A stretch of 64,000 nt of DNA from Flavobacterium sp. BFFFF2 (GTDB lineage Bacteria; Bacteroidota; Bacteroidia; Flavobacteriales; Flavobacteriaceae), in the NCBI GenBank assembly GCA_002256385.1, contig NKJD01000009.1:1-64000 (forward strand), in the 5' to 3' direction. Of the stretch, positions 33,401-41,145 are shown piece by piece. The translations under genes were made by a program, and so were the position numbers. Numbering within the stretch: position 1 is the first letter of the stretch; every line of letters starts with the position of its first letter. A model generated the notes under the pieces. It did not search any database, was not told the DNA's origin, and worked only from the letters and a program-made list of their open reading frames with translations.

Positions 33401-34607
33401 TGCTGCTTCAACTTATTCATTTTACACAGGTGCGGGTACTATTACGGTAAATCCATACCTAGAAAACGCGACGTGGTTTGTGTCCAATCCAACAAGCTCA
33501 GCCGTTATTTTTACAGATACCTCGTCGAATACAGCTACCCGAAATTTCTGTTTAACGCCAAATGGTTATCATCCTGATATTGAAATAGTGATTGCGCCGA
33601 TGTGGCCAGCACGCCCAGGCTTTGAAACTTGGTACCGTTTGGTGATTAAAAACAAAGGCAATCAAACGGGTAGTGGAACCGTTTCATTGAATTACGACAG
33701 TGCAATGGTTAACTTTTTGACCGCCTCTTTGGCACCAACTTTTAACAGTACAGGGCAATTGAGATGGACCTATTCAGGATTACAGCCCTTTGAAAACCGT
33801 GAAATTGATTTGATTTTTCAGGTGCACACACCACAAGAAGCGCAAGCAGTTAACATAGGAGATTTATTGGTTTTTACAGCTGCAACTGTTAACTCGGGTC
33901 CTGATGAAACCCCTGCTGACAACCAATGGACACAACAGAATGTGGTGGTTGGTTCTTATGACCCTAACAATGTAATTTGCCTTGAAGGAAGTTCCTTAGA
34001 CCCGGTTTATGTGGGGGATTATTTGCACTATGTGATTAACTTTGAAAATACGGGAACGGCACCCACCAGTTTTATTACGGTGTCAACCGAATTTGACCCC
34101 ATTGAATTTGATGTTAATTCCATTCAAGTATTAAACACCTCACATCCAGCAGTAACACGAGTGGTAGATAACCGTTTAGAAGTATTTTTCCCTACCATCA
34201 ATTTGGATTCGGGCGGACATGGAAATGTGTTGCTTAAAGTACGTTCAAACAATGGTTTAGGTAATGGTGATGCGGTACAACGCCGCGCGGGGATTTACTT
34301 TGATTATAATTTCCCGGTCATTACCAATTTGGCAGTAACTACCTTTGAAACTTTAGACAGAGGCGTAATAACCCGCGATGAATTAATTGTACTGAGCCCA
34401 AATCCAACCAAAGGAATCATTCAGTTTAATGCCCAATCTGATTTGTTATCATATACATTATATGATGGCCAAGGGCGACAATTGCAAACAGAAACTTTAT
34501 CAGGTTTAAGCACGACAGCCAATATGAGCGGCCAGCCAACGGGACTTTATTTTGTAAAAGTAACCAGCAGCTCAGGTAGTAAAGTGTTTAAAGTAATCAA
34601 AGAATAA
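30492..34607 (+). CDS. Large secreted LRR protein with T9SS sorting domain
   Basis: This 1371-residue protein has a signal peptide (1-18). Several Ig-like or adhesin-type modules follow, beginning CDTDTDGFSNFNL and CDTNNDQVEAFDLNTK. An IPDANFKAQLV...DVNHDGEI entry leads to leucine-rich repeats (about 640-880, LQTLDCADNQL). A DUF7619-like domain comes next (from VGSYDPNNVICLEGS to AGIYFDYNFPV). The last 70 residues (LSPNPTKGIIQF...GLYFVKVTSSSGSKVFKVI) form a type A T9SS sorting signal. It is expected on the cell surface, perhaps in adhesion. The hairpin terminator follows at 34721. Confidence 0.9.
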   Translation: MKRLLLFFLLCYGGMQAQITVTSLPPYEVCDTDTDGFSNFNLSFQIPLILNATSPASSPNNAYDVSFYQTVADAQTGANPLANLIYQNTVPVAQNIYFRVSNAIGEYAVGTQQLRVNLAPYVNPNVTPLSVVQNSGSGITAVDLTSKDNEITFGVSNTLVYYFTDWEAAMNNANPIANPTSFINTVPYHQTIWAREVNASTGCFSITSFELVVNAVTLQVPTPYVLCDTNNDQVEAFDLNTKTAEILGNANPSSYVVHYFPTYADATSFTNMIPNNWYTGNSTTVIARIEDLTQNSSYQEVVLKLNANPVVTITGQNTACIGEQAFLTVSAANVSPTVIFDYNINGSPMTATTTQLNYFIIPIPTDATGPFTVAVSNAASTNDGAYCSSPQTASVTVMVGSLPNAMMNVSATTACVNSQNVQLTIVGTSGTPPFTFTYDINGIASTVSSTPGTMMAIVPFPTTAAGTYVVNLLSVASGSCVNQLSYTPSVITIENGIVANDVPELAVTDTPFNGVANFDLTAQSAGIIGNQANCTVQYYLTQANASNQTNAIANPTSFTNTSNPQTIYARIFSSGANICVPTNSFSIRALDPSVIYIPDANFKAQLVAANPNNQIAMNGSSFITIDVNHDGEIQYAEALLVQRLLVIQANIVSMEGVQHFINLTSLACHLNQINYLPLNGLVHLQELHCQNNALTSLTVTGLTSLQTLDCADNQLHSLQAVDITGLYLVKASNNLISNLILDNVPSLQNLYFSNNLLATWYYLLPGLRILDLSNNQLTSFNASGTVGLTDLYLTQNALTLLQLDTMNSLTTLYAQNNQISTINLSGLPALTTLYVSSNPLTTLDASSNSQLTNLSFGQTQMVSLFLKNGSNETIVFTDVINTTTLRYICVDQEQMSAVQTMLNSINNNQIVLTSYCTTTPGGSYNTVTGWVRYDFNGNGCDANDDMQPLIRMALSEANPSGTSTAIGFTNAASTYSFYTGAGTITVNPYLENATWFVSNPTSSAVIFTDTSSNTATRNFCLTPNGYHPDIEIVIAPMWPARPGFETWYRLVIKNKGNQTGSGTVSLNYDSAMVNFLTASLAPTFNSTGQLRWTYSGLQPFENREIDLIFQVHTPQEAQAVNIGDLLVFTAATVNSGPDETPADNQWTQQNVVVGSYDPNNVICLEGSSLDPVYVGDYLHYVINFENTGTAPTSFITVSTEFDPIEFDVNSIQVLNTSHPAVTRVVDNRLEVFFPTINLDSGGHGNVLLKVRSNNGLGNGDAVQRRAGIYFDYNFPVITNLAVTTFETLDRGVITRDELIVLSPNPTKGIIQFNAQSDLLSYTLYDGQGRQLQTETLSGLSTTANMSGQPTGLYFVKVTSSSGSKVFKVIKE

Positions 34608-34720
34608 TCATTTCCATTAAATCAAAAATCGAAATTAAATAGTTGTTGTTAATGAATTGGTTTGAACTTTTTTGATTGAAGCGAAAAATATTGAAAAAAA
34701 GTTTAAATCACTTTCACTTC

Positions 34721-34748
34721 AAAAGCGGCCTTAGTGCCGCTTTTGTTG
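34721..34748 (+). terminator. Terminator after the LRR protein gene
   Basis: The stem AAAAGCGGC/GCCGCTTTT (34721-34729 and 34736-34744) is followed by a T-rich tail. It is preceded by a weak copy of the GAAGTG hairpin family (34654-34712). Confidence 0.7.
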
Positions 34749-34869
34749 TATTATATAAATTTGAGATTTTGAATGATTTTATATTGAAATACAACTTTTA
34801 TTTTTTTCATCGGTGAAAATTGATTTTCATGAGAACTTTTGTTTTTTGCATGACGTATTTCTGTTGAAA

Positions 34870-35142
34870 GACCTTTGTTCATTTTCTTTGCTGGCCCAAA
34901 GAAAACGAACCAAAAGAAAAGGCCTCTTTGGCCCGCATAAAAGGTCATTTTTGCCTGCGTTCGCCAATAGCATTTTGTGCTTAATTGATTGCTTTCCATA
35001 AGACCTGTTGGTTTCTGTCTGAAGTTTTTCTATTGATTCACGATTTTGTTCATTTTCTTTGCTGGCCCAAAGAAAACGAACCAAAAGAAAGGGCCTTTTT
35101 GGCCCGCATAAATGTCATTTTTGCCTTTGGCAAAACCAGTTT
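34870..35142. repeat. Two GGCCCAAAG...GGCCCGCATAAA repeat units
   Basis: Two copies of a block of about 80 bp (TTTGTTCATTTTCTTTGCTGG to GGCCCGCATAAA, then GTCATTTTTGCC) begin at about 34873 and 35047. A third copy lies at 35512-35606. The centre contains a GGCCTTTTTGGCC palindrome. Translation in one frame gives a WPKENEPKE-like peptide, but no start or conserved length supports a gene. Confidence 0.8.
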
Positions 35143-35232
35143 AAGCTCCCTTTTTTATTGTTTTTTAATGGTGAGCTTGAATCACCTTTTCTTTAATTGT
35201 GTTTGCTTCGCAAACTCGGCTTTAGTGGTGAT
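35143..35232. repeat. Structured 92-bp element, copy 1
   Basis: The outer pair AAGCTC/GAGCTT (35143-35148, 35173-35178) forms a first hairpin. ATCACC/GGTGAT (35181-35186, 35227-35232) forms a second. Inside the second is GTTTGC-TTC-GCAAAC. See the tandem copies at 35610-35884. Confidence 0.8.
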
Positions 35233-35295
35233 GTTACAAGCCGAAATTTCCTCCAAGGATTCAGAAATTTTGCCGGCTTGAAAACCTATGCCAAC

Positions 35296-35392
35296 GAAGT
35301 GGCCTATACTTTCCTGTACTTATCCGAATTATAGAAATGACTTGGAGCAATAGCCCATTTTACAACCAATAGCAGAAAGTATAGGGCACTTC
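35296..35392. repeat. GAAGTG long hairpin, copy 1
   Basis: The arms GAAGTGGCCTATACTTTC (35296-35313) and GAAAGTATAGGGCACTTC (35375-35392) pair at 17 of 18 positions. The same flanks (TTGCCGGCTTGAAAA on the left and GCGGGCCGCAACAGTTA on the right) surround copy 2 at 36037-36196, which has different arms. Confidence 0.85.
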
Positions 35393-35511
35393 GATAAATG
35401 CGGGCCGCAACAGTTAAGCTTCGCAGAAACCTTATCATTGATTGGCTAGATTAAAAATCCTTTTCAGAAGAACTTTTAGTTTTGGTCGGACCTATTTCTG
35501 TTACAAGAAAT

Positions 35512-35606
35512 TTGTTCATTTTATTTACTGGCCCAAAGAAAACGAACCAAAAGAAAAGGCCTTTTTGGCCCGCATAAAAGGTCATTTTTGCCTTTGGCAA
35601 AACCAG
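35512..35606. repeat. GGCCCAAAG...GGCCCGCATAAA repeat unit, third copy
   Basis: This copy matches those at 34873 and 35047 almost base for base and leads directly into the tandem 92-bp elements. The order of blocks is therefore repeated, not random. Confidence 0.8.
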
Positions 35607-35609
35607 TTT

Positions 35610-35884
35610 AAGCTCCCTTTTATATTGTTTTTTAATGGTGAGCTTGAATCACCTTTTCTTTAATTGTGTTTGCTTCGCAAACTCGTCTTTAGTGGTGATG
35701 TAACCTGTTCTTTTTTATTGTTTTTTAATGGTCAGGTTGAATCACCTTTTCTTTAATTGTGTTTGCTGCGCAAAATGGTTTTTAGTGGTGATGTAAGCTG
35801 CCTTTTATATTGTTTTTTATTGGTCAGCTTGAATCACCTTTTCTTTAATTGTGTTTGCTGCGCAAAATGGTTTTTAGTGGTGAT
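35610..35884. repeat. Structured 92-bp element, three tandem copies
   Basis: Copies begin at 35610, 35702 and 35795. The first-hairpin arms are AAGCTC/GAGCTT, AACCTG/CAGGTT and AAGCTG/CAGCTT. The bases change in both arms together, so pairing is kept. The second hairpin ATCACC/GGTGAT is constant. The inner loop changes from GTTTGC-TTC-GCAAAC to TTTGC-TGC-GCAAA. The compensatory changes show that the fold is under selection, or was when the copies spread. Confidence 0.85.
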
Positions 35885-36036
35885 GTTTCAAGCCGAAAAT
35901 CCCTTTTTCTAAAAACAACTTCCTAAAAATTCAATAATTTAATTCAAAAGCAATCTTGTCCCGGACTTCCACTGGAAGTCCTCCTCTATATATCATAGGC
36001 TTCAGGATTTTTGCCGGCTTGAAAAACCTATGACAT

Positions 36037-36196
36037 GAAGTGGTTTAAACTTTTTTGATTGCAGCGAAAAATGAGGGTTTTTGTTCCAGATTTTAGCTTT
36101 TTTACACTGCATAGCAGCGCTACGGAGTAAAAAAAAACTGAAATATGGGGCGAAAAGACCATTTTGCAGCCAATTGAAAAAAGTTTAAAGCACTTC
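36037..36196. repeat. GAAGTG long hairpin, copy 2
   Basis: The arms GAAGTGGTTTAAACTTTTTT (from 36037) and AAAAAAGTTTAAAGCACTTC (ending 36196) pair almost throughout. They differ in sequence from copy 1 in both arms. A third weak copy is at 34654-34712. Confidence 0.85.
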
Positions 36197-36358
36197 AAAA
36201 TATGCGGGCCGCAACAGTTATGCTTCGCAGAACAGTAAACATTGATTGAAAATAAAATGAATACTATTTCACCTTTTTACAATATACCATTCCATTTTAA
36301 ACAACAAGGACAGCCGTTGAGCTGTCCCTACTATTGCCTTCTTTCAATATTTGACAAA

Positions 36359-36546
36359 CCTGAAACCTAAAACTTGAAACCTGACCCGAGACCCGAAGGG
36401 GCGAACGGTCCGAAGGAAAACTGGAAACTGGAAACTTGAAACCTGACCCGAGACCCGAAGGGGCGAACGGTCCGAAGGAAAACCTGAAACCTGAAACCTG
36501 AAACTTGAAACCTGAAACTTGAAACCTGAAACCTGAAACTTGAAAC
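36359..36546. repeat. Heptamer repeat block near nnrD
   Basis: The block has CTTGAAAC/CCTGAAA units with two copies of GACCCGAGACCCGAAGGGGC followed by GAACGGTCCGAAGGAAAA, about 65 bp apart. It ends 16 bp before the nnrD stop codon. Confidence 0.85.
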
Positions 36547-36561
36547 CAAAGTCTTTCGACT

Positions 36562-37407
36562 TTAAACAGAAGCCCCAATCTCCTTAAACACTTGCCCAAA
36601 ATATTTAATGCCATCAGACGCAACAAAACTCTCGGTTGATTGTTCAGCAAGGGCCAATTCGGCTGCCCTTCCATGGATGAATACACCCAAACAAGCGGCA
36701 TCAATAGGGGAGTAGCCTTGCGCCAATAAACTAGTGAGCACGCCCGTTAAAGTATCACCCGAACCTGCGGTGGCTTGGCCACAATGACCCGTGGTGCTTT
36801 CAATGATTTCGGTGGGTGTAATAATGTGAGTTGGCGCGCCTTTCAGGACCAAAATACAGGGATGCTGCTGCACCCATAATTGAGATGTATGCAAGTAATC
36901 ATCGGCATTTGCTGAAATGCCACTTAGATATTCCCATTCGCCCGCATGAGGTGTAAGTAGGGTTTCAGTGGTCAATTGTGCCCATAATGTCGGACGGTCT
37001 GCCAAAAGGTGAAGGGCATCTGCGTCAATCACTAATTTATTGGGAAACGGCCAGCTGTTAAAAGCTTTTACGGTAGATGAATGTGTTCCCAATCCTGGTC
37101 CAATCCCCACCGCTTGATAAGAAGTTGCTGCTGGAAATTGCGTGAAATGCTGCTCATTTTCGTCAAACAAGCTCATGACTTCGGGCATCACAGTCTGTAT
37201 CATGGTATTTCCACTTATGGGAATATAGGTCGTTACCTTGCCACAACCCGACCGCATCGCTGCCATCGCTGCCAATGCAATAGCCCCCATTTTACCAGCA
37301 CTCCCCCCAATAAGCAAAGCATGTCCTTGTAGGTTTTTATGAGTATGGGCAAGCATGGGCTTATACCTCGCAGAAACGGATGCAAGATCATTGAATTTCA
37401 TATTCAA
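36562..37407 (-). CDS. nnrD: ADP-dependent NAD(P)H-hydrate dehydratase
   Basis: This 281-residue protein matches the C-terminal (dehydratase) half of the bifunctional Nnr/YjeF enzymes. It has GHALLIGGSAGKMGAIALAA near the start, HAGEWEYLSG in the middle, and the catalytic GSGDTLTGVLTSLLAQG with Asp218. It repairs hydrated NAD(P)H with ADP or ATP. The epimerase half is not fused here and is probably encoded elsewhere. Length and motifs are normal for the stand-alone form. Both flanks are repeat-rich. Confidence 0.92.
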   Translation of the reverse strand: MNMKFNDLASVSARYKPMLAHTHKNLQGHALLIGGSAGKMGAIALAAMAAMRSGCGKVTTYIPISGNTMIQTVMPEVMSLFDENEQHFTQFPAATSYQAVGIGPGLGTHSSTVKAFNSWPFPNKLVIDADALHLLADRPTLWAQLTTETLLTPHAGEWEYLSGISANADDYLHTSQLWVQQHPCILVLKGAPTHIITPTEIIESTTGHCGQATAGSGDTLTGVLTSLLAQGYSPIDAACLGVFIHGRAAELALAEQSTESFVASDGIKYFGQVFKEIGASV

Positions 37408-37730
37408 AGATAATATAAGTCGAAAGTCTAAAGCCTAAAGTCGAAAGTCTTTTTTTAGTTGAAAGTGGGAAAGTTGAAAGTAGGAAAGTTGAAAGTGGGC
37501 ATGTTGAAAGTGGGAATGTTGAAAGTCGAAAGTCAAAAGTCGAAAGTCGAAAGTCGAAAGTGAAATGTGAAAGTCTTTTTTTAGTTGAAAGTGGGAAAGT
37601 TGAAAGTTGTAACGGGATCATATTTTTATCAAGATCAAAATGATTTTGATTACTTTTAAGGTTTTGATGAGAAGAAATGGAATAATTGATAATTATAAAG
37701 AAGTTTAAAAAATAACTGTAAAGGAAATAA
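37408..37730. repeat. GAAAGT repeat region
   Basis: Between nnrD and the next gene, about 200 bp consist of GAAAGTC/GAAAGT(T/G) units of 7-10 bp (37421-37608). Two GAAAGTCTTTTTTTAGTTGAA motifs lie about 120 bp apart. The remaining 120 bp are AT-rich with no feature. No gene is visible. Confidence 0.8.
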
Positions 37731-38105
37731 ATGAAAACATTTTTACTAATATTGACTATCCTTGTTTCAATTGGAAACAAGGACTTTATAGAATATAAAA
37801 AAGGCGAAAAATTATCAGCATATTTTCCTCTTGACAGTATTGAGAAAATTGAGTTAGCGAACTGGAATGGAAGAAAAATCCTCAATCTTCTCCAACAGAA
37901 ATCATTTACAAGTGATTTAAAAACCTATTATTGTGGAGGTAAATACGCGCATACGAAACCTGGTCACTTATATGGTTGCATTTATTTCAAAAATAAAATT
38001 AAGCTTCCATTTTATAGCAATACCGAAGCAGAAATCATCATTTATAACGGTTCCGACGACTTTACATTTATTAGTAAAAACAAAGTAAATTTTGAAAAAT
38101 ATTGA
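37731..38105 (+). CDS. Small protein of unknown function
   Basis: This 124-residue protein has a short hydrophobic N-terminus (MKTFLLILTILVSIG) that may be a signal peptide. The charged body includes YYCGGKYAHTKPGHLYGCIY, with two Cys that could form a disulfide. I do not recognise the family. The gene is very AT-rich compared with its neighbours and is isolated between repeat regions, so it may have been acquired. It is probably real given its length and composition. Confidence 0.55.
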   Translation: MKTFLLILTILVSIGNKDFIEYKKGEKLSAYFPLDSIEKIELANWNGRKILNLLQQKSFTSDLKTYYCGGKYAHTKPGHLYGCIYFKNKIKLPFYSNTEAEIIIYNGSDDFTFISKNKVNFEKY

Positions 38106-38236
38106 ATAATAAATTACAATAATTAAAAACGGCTTGATCAAATCTCATCCCGGTAACTATCTGGATCAAATCTTTTAATCCTCCAATCTTTCAATTAATC
38201 AACTTTACAGACCTTCAACTTTACAAACTCTCAACT

Positions 38237-38473
38237 TTAAACATAATTCCCTCGCTGCGGCTTCAACCGATCTCGGTAAAAAAGCATATCACTAGCAGGA
38301 ACCTGAATATAGGCGAGTGCATAATTTTCATCAATGACGCGAAAACCGCATGGAATGGCTCGCTTTTCGGCGATCATAAACTCTTGCAGGTGTTTGGCGT
38401 GGTGTTGCGCAAATGATTGGGCTTCTGGGCCTCGGAAATCCCAGATTAATTCAATGGTTTCGGTTACAGCCAT
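38237..38473 (-). CDS. Small conserved-looking cytosolic protein
   Basis: This 78-residue protein (GPEAQSFAQHHAKHLQEFM, then YALAYIQVPASDMLFYRDRL) has no motif I can name. It follows the isoaspartyl peptidase gene by 6 bp on the same strand. It is therefore probably the third gene of the cyanophycinase operon. The alternating helix and strand look like a compact alpha-beta fold. Its function might relate to dipeptide metabolism, which is inference. Confidence 0.65.
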   Translation of the reverse strand: MAVTETIELIWDFRGPEAQSFAQHHAKHLQEFMIAEKRAIPCGFRVIDENYALAYIQVPASDMLFYRDRLKPQRGNYV

Positions 38474-38479
38474 TTTTAT

Positions 38480-39322
38480 TTAATCAAAAAAGTCAAAATG
38501 ACTGCCATCATAAGCGGCATATACCATTTTTGGGTGTGAATCTTGGTGAAAAACTTGGCCGTTTTTGTCAATGGCGATGGCGCCTGCAAATCCGTCAAAT
38601 GGTTTCAGTTCGTCAAATGTTTTTTCAAAAGCTTGGGCCAATGTCATGCCATCGGTGACCCGGGTGACAATTTTGGCCGCAACGGCGCCGCTGACTATGT
38701 CTTCTCCAACGCCGGTGAGGCTGACACCACAAAACTCATTGACATAATTTCCGGCTACTGTCGCGGAATCAGAAATTCTGCCCGGAATTTCAAAACCTTT
38801 GCCACCAGTAGAAGTGGCAGCAGCCAATCGGCCTTCACGGTCCAAGGCCACACAACCCACGGTTCCGGTACCAGTTGCTTTTAATTTGGCTTCAAATTCA
38901 GTTCTGCGTTGTGGGATTTCAGTAGAAAATGACTCGAATCCATTTTTACGGGCATAATTGGTGGCACCAGATCCGCCCAAAATGCGGTCATCTTCTTGTT
39001 GCAACACAAGGGCCACCTGAATCGGATTTTTAACCGCTTCAATGTTTATGACCCCACTCATTTTTTTACTGACCCCATCCATTAAAGCAGCGCTCATCCG
39101 AATGACGCCATCCGCTTGAATTTGCGATCCGATGCCCGCATTAAACAATGGATTGTCTTCGAGTAATGAAGTGGCATAAACAACCGTTTCTACAGCAGTA
39201 TGACTTTGCAAATACTCAAAAGATTCTCTTGCAATGAAGCACATGGCATCTTGCTTGGCTTTTTTGGTGGCTGCATCGGTGTTTGATTCCGAGAAAAAAC
39301 CGCCGTGAATAATTACTTTCAT
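38480..39322 (-). CDS. iaaA: Isoaspartyl peptidase / plant-type L-asparaginase
   Basis: This 280-residue Ntn-hydrolase starts MKVIIHGGFFSES and has NAGIGSQ near 61-67. Autocatalytic cleavage is expected before Thr154 in GTGTVGCVALD. The later TSTGG and GEDIV segments are typical. It splits beta-aspartyl dipeptides, including the beta-Asp-Arg released from cyanophycin. It lies 3 bp after cyanophycinase on the same strand, so the two act in sequence on cyanophycin or similar peptides. Confidence 0.92.
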   Translation of the reverse strand: MKVIIHGGFFSESNTDAATKKAKQDAMCFIARESFEYLQSHTAVETVVYATSLLEDNPLFNAGIGSQIQADGVIRMSAALMDGVSKKMSGVINIEAVKNPIQVALVLQQEDDRILGGSGATNYARKNGFESFSTEIPQRRTEFEAKLKATGTGTVGCVALDREGRLAAATSTGGKGFEIPGRISDSATVAGNYVNEFCGVSLTGVGEDIVSGAVAAKIVTRVTDGMTLAQAFEKTFDELKPFDGFAGAIAIDKNGQVFHQDSHPKMVYAAYDGSHFDFFD

Positions 39323-39325
39323 CGG

Positions 39326-40201
39326 TTATTGCGCGTATTGTGATGAATGAATGGTCATTTTAAAAGTTGACAAATCAAAGGCGTCATACTGGCTCATCAC
39401 ATGCGTTACCAAATGATTGATGGATATCGGTTGGCCCAATTCAACTTGTGTCAGGTTGGTATCTTTAATTTCACGGCCATCTACTAAAATCACCAAACCT
39501 GAGCCAATGGCTTCCATGTGTTGGTTGTTTTTGATGAGCAAACCAGTATCTTCTCCCAAGCCAATACCCAATGTTTTCGGATTGCCCACGACAGCCTGAA
39601 ACAAACGACCAATGCGGCCACGTTGTACAAAATGCGTATCTATAATAACATCGTCAATGAGTCCAAGGCCACTGGTAATTTTTACTTCGCCCTTTAACAT
39701 GGCTTCGCTGCTGCTTCCCTGATAAATCATGTTGTTTGAGGCAGCGGCAGCTCCAGCAGAAGTGCCCGCATAAATAAATTCTTCGTGGTGGTATTTATGC
39801 AACAGCAAATCATGAAATGGCGAACCACCTAATATAGAGGTGAGACGCAATTGGTCTCCACCTGTAAACATCACAATATCAGCGTGTTTTAATCGGTCTA
39901 AAATTTCGGGGTCCGAAGCTTGCTCGCGGCGTTCAATGGAAAGTACATCCACGTTCTTCGCATTCAAATATTCAAAAGCGCGTGCATACTCAGGGCCCAC
40001 CTCGCGGGGAACTTTTGAAGCCGTAGTAATGACTTCAATGCGCGAGTCCAATTGGTTTTTTGATTCAGTTAAGATCCGTTTTAAAATCCCTTTTTCAAAA
40101 AAGTTCAAGTTATTTTCTACGTTCTTATCGAAATTGCTTTCAGTGAAACTGCCTTTGTCAACAGCGCCACCTATAATGACTAGTTTTCCTTGTATATTCA
40201 T
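39326..40201 (-). CDS. cphB: Cyanophycinase
   Basis: This 291-residue peptidase has the S51-type nucleophile in YAGTSAGAAAAS (Ser148), and the MFTGGDQLRLTSILGGSP segment typical of cyanophycinases. GLGLIDDVIIDTHFVQRGRI and IGLGEDTGLLI follow. It cuts the Asp-Arg polymer cyanophycin to beta-Asp-Arg dipeptides, which the next gene's product would split. No cyanophycin synthetase is in this window. The cell may use exogenous polymer or encode the synthetase elsewhere. Confidence 0.93.
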   Translation of the reverse strand: MNIQGKLVIIGGAVDKGSFTESNFDKNVENNLNFFEKGILKRILTESKNQLDSRIEVITTASKVPREVGPEYARAFEYLNAKNVDVLSIERREQASDPEILDRLKHADIVMFTGGDQLRLTSILGGSPFHDLLLHKYHHEEFIYAGTSAGAAAASNNMIYQGSSSEAMLKGEVKITSGLGLIDDVIIDTHFVQRGRIGRLFQAVVGNPKTLGIGLGEDTGLLIKNNQHMEAIGSGLVILVDGREIKDTNLTQVELGQPISINHLVTHVMSQYDAFDLSTFKMTIHSSQYAQ

Positions 40202-40354
40202 GGGCGTAAAAATAGGAAAAAGTTATTAGGCCACAAGTTTTAGATGCATTTCGCAATCGATTTCGTGCTTAAATAGCAAAAGATATGCATTTCATCGATG
40301 CCAAGCAACGTTTTGTTGGTTCCCTACCTATCTTTGCGCTTCTAAAATTATTTT

Positions 40355-41128
40355 ATGCGCTTACAATTGCACCGCCCACTGTGTTTTTTTGATTTGGAAA
40401 CGACGGGAACCGATGTGGCCCGCGACCGAATTGTTGAAATTTCGGTATTGAAACTGTATCCAAATGGCAACCGAGAAAGCCGTACATGGTTGGTGAATCC
40501 AGGTGTGCCGATTCCATTACAGGCCTCGCAAATTCATGGCATTACCAACGAAAAAGTGGCCAATGAGCCTACTTTTGATCAATTAGCTACCTCCATTCAT
40601 CAAATGATAAAAGAGGCTGATTTAGCTGGTTTTAATTCAGATCGGTTTGATATTCCGCTTTTGGCCGAAGAAATGCTCCGTGCTGGTGTTGATTTTGACA
40701 TGAAAAACCGAGTTTCTGTTGATGTGCAAACCATCTTCCATAAAAAAGAAGAACGCACCTTAACTGCAGCTTACAAATTTTATTGTGGACAAATACTAGA
40801 AGGCGCTCACGGAGCAGAAGCTGACACTGACGCGACTTGCGAGGTGTTATTGGCCCAATTGGAACGCTACGAAGATTTACCAACAGATGTAAAGGAATTA
40901 TCCGTTTTCACAACGCGCAAACGCGCTGTTGATTTTGCAGGTTTTATTGCTTATGACGAAGAAAACCGAGAAATATTTACATTCGGTAAACACAAAGGTG
41001 CACGGGTTGACGACGTTTTTGACAAAGAACCAGGTTATTTTGGTTGGATGCAACAAGCTGATTTTCCATTGTATACCAAAAAAGTACTGACGGGAATTAA
41101 ACTCCGAAAATTGAACACAAAGTTGTAA
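40355..41128 (+). CDS. DnaQ-like 3'-5' exonuclease
   Basis: This 257-residue protein has an intact DEDDh active site: FFDLETTGTD (D and E), FNSDRFDIPLL (D), and HGAEADTDAT (His and Asp). A C-terminal 70-residue extension begins FGKHKGARVDD. This is a domain often fused to DnaQ-like nucleases in Bacteroidetes. It is likely a proofreading or repair nuclease, though not necessarily the polymerase III epsilon subunit. It starts an apparent three-gene operon with an FAH-family protein and an Hpt protein. Confidence 0.88.
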   Translation: MRLQLHRPLCFFDLETTGTDVARDRIVEISVLKLYPNGNRESRTWLVNPGVPIPLQASQIHGITNEKVANEPTFDQLATSIHQMIKEADLAGFNSDRFDIPLLAEEMLRAGVDFDMKNRVSVDVQTIFHKKEERTLTAAYKFYCGQILEGAHGAEADTDATCEVLLAQLERYEDLPTDVKELSVFTTRKRAVDFAGFIAYDEENREIFTFGKHKGARVDDVFDKEPGYFGWMQQADFPLYTKKVLTGIKLRKLNTKL

Positions 41129-41145
41129 TTTATTTTTTTGTTAAG

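Larger units (their letters stand above)
34608..36561. other. Large gene-free island of nested repeats
   Basis: These 1954 bp contain no credible gene. They hold the terminator of the LRR protein, three GGCCC-type repeat blocks, four copies of a 92-bp element, long hairpins with GAAGTG ends, and a heptamer repeat block at the right end. Open frames in this stretch are by-products of the repeats. Confidence 0.85.

Noticed and set aside
34813..35663. Frames encoding WPKENEPKE-like peptides in both strands of the repeat island
   Set aside because: The peptide recurs only because the DNA repeat recurs; lengths and starts differ and no signal for translation is seen.
36297..36704. Minus-strand 135-codon frame with FRFQVSGF repeats
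   Set aside because: It reads through the heptamer tract and overlaps the nnrD gene in another frame.
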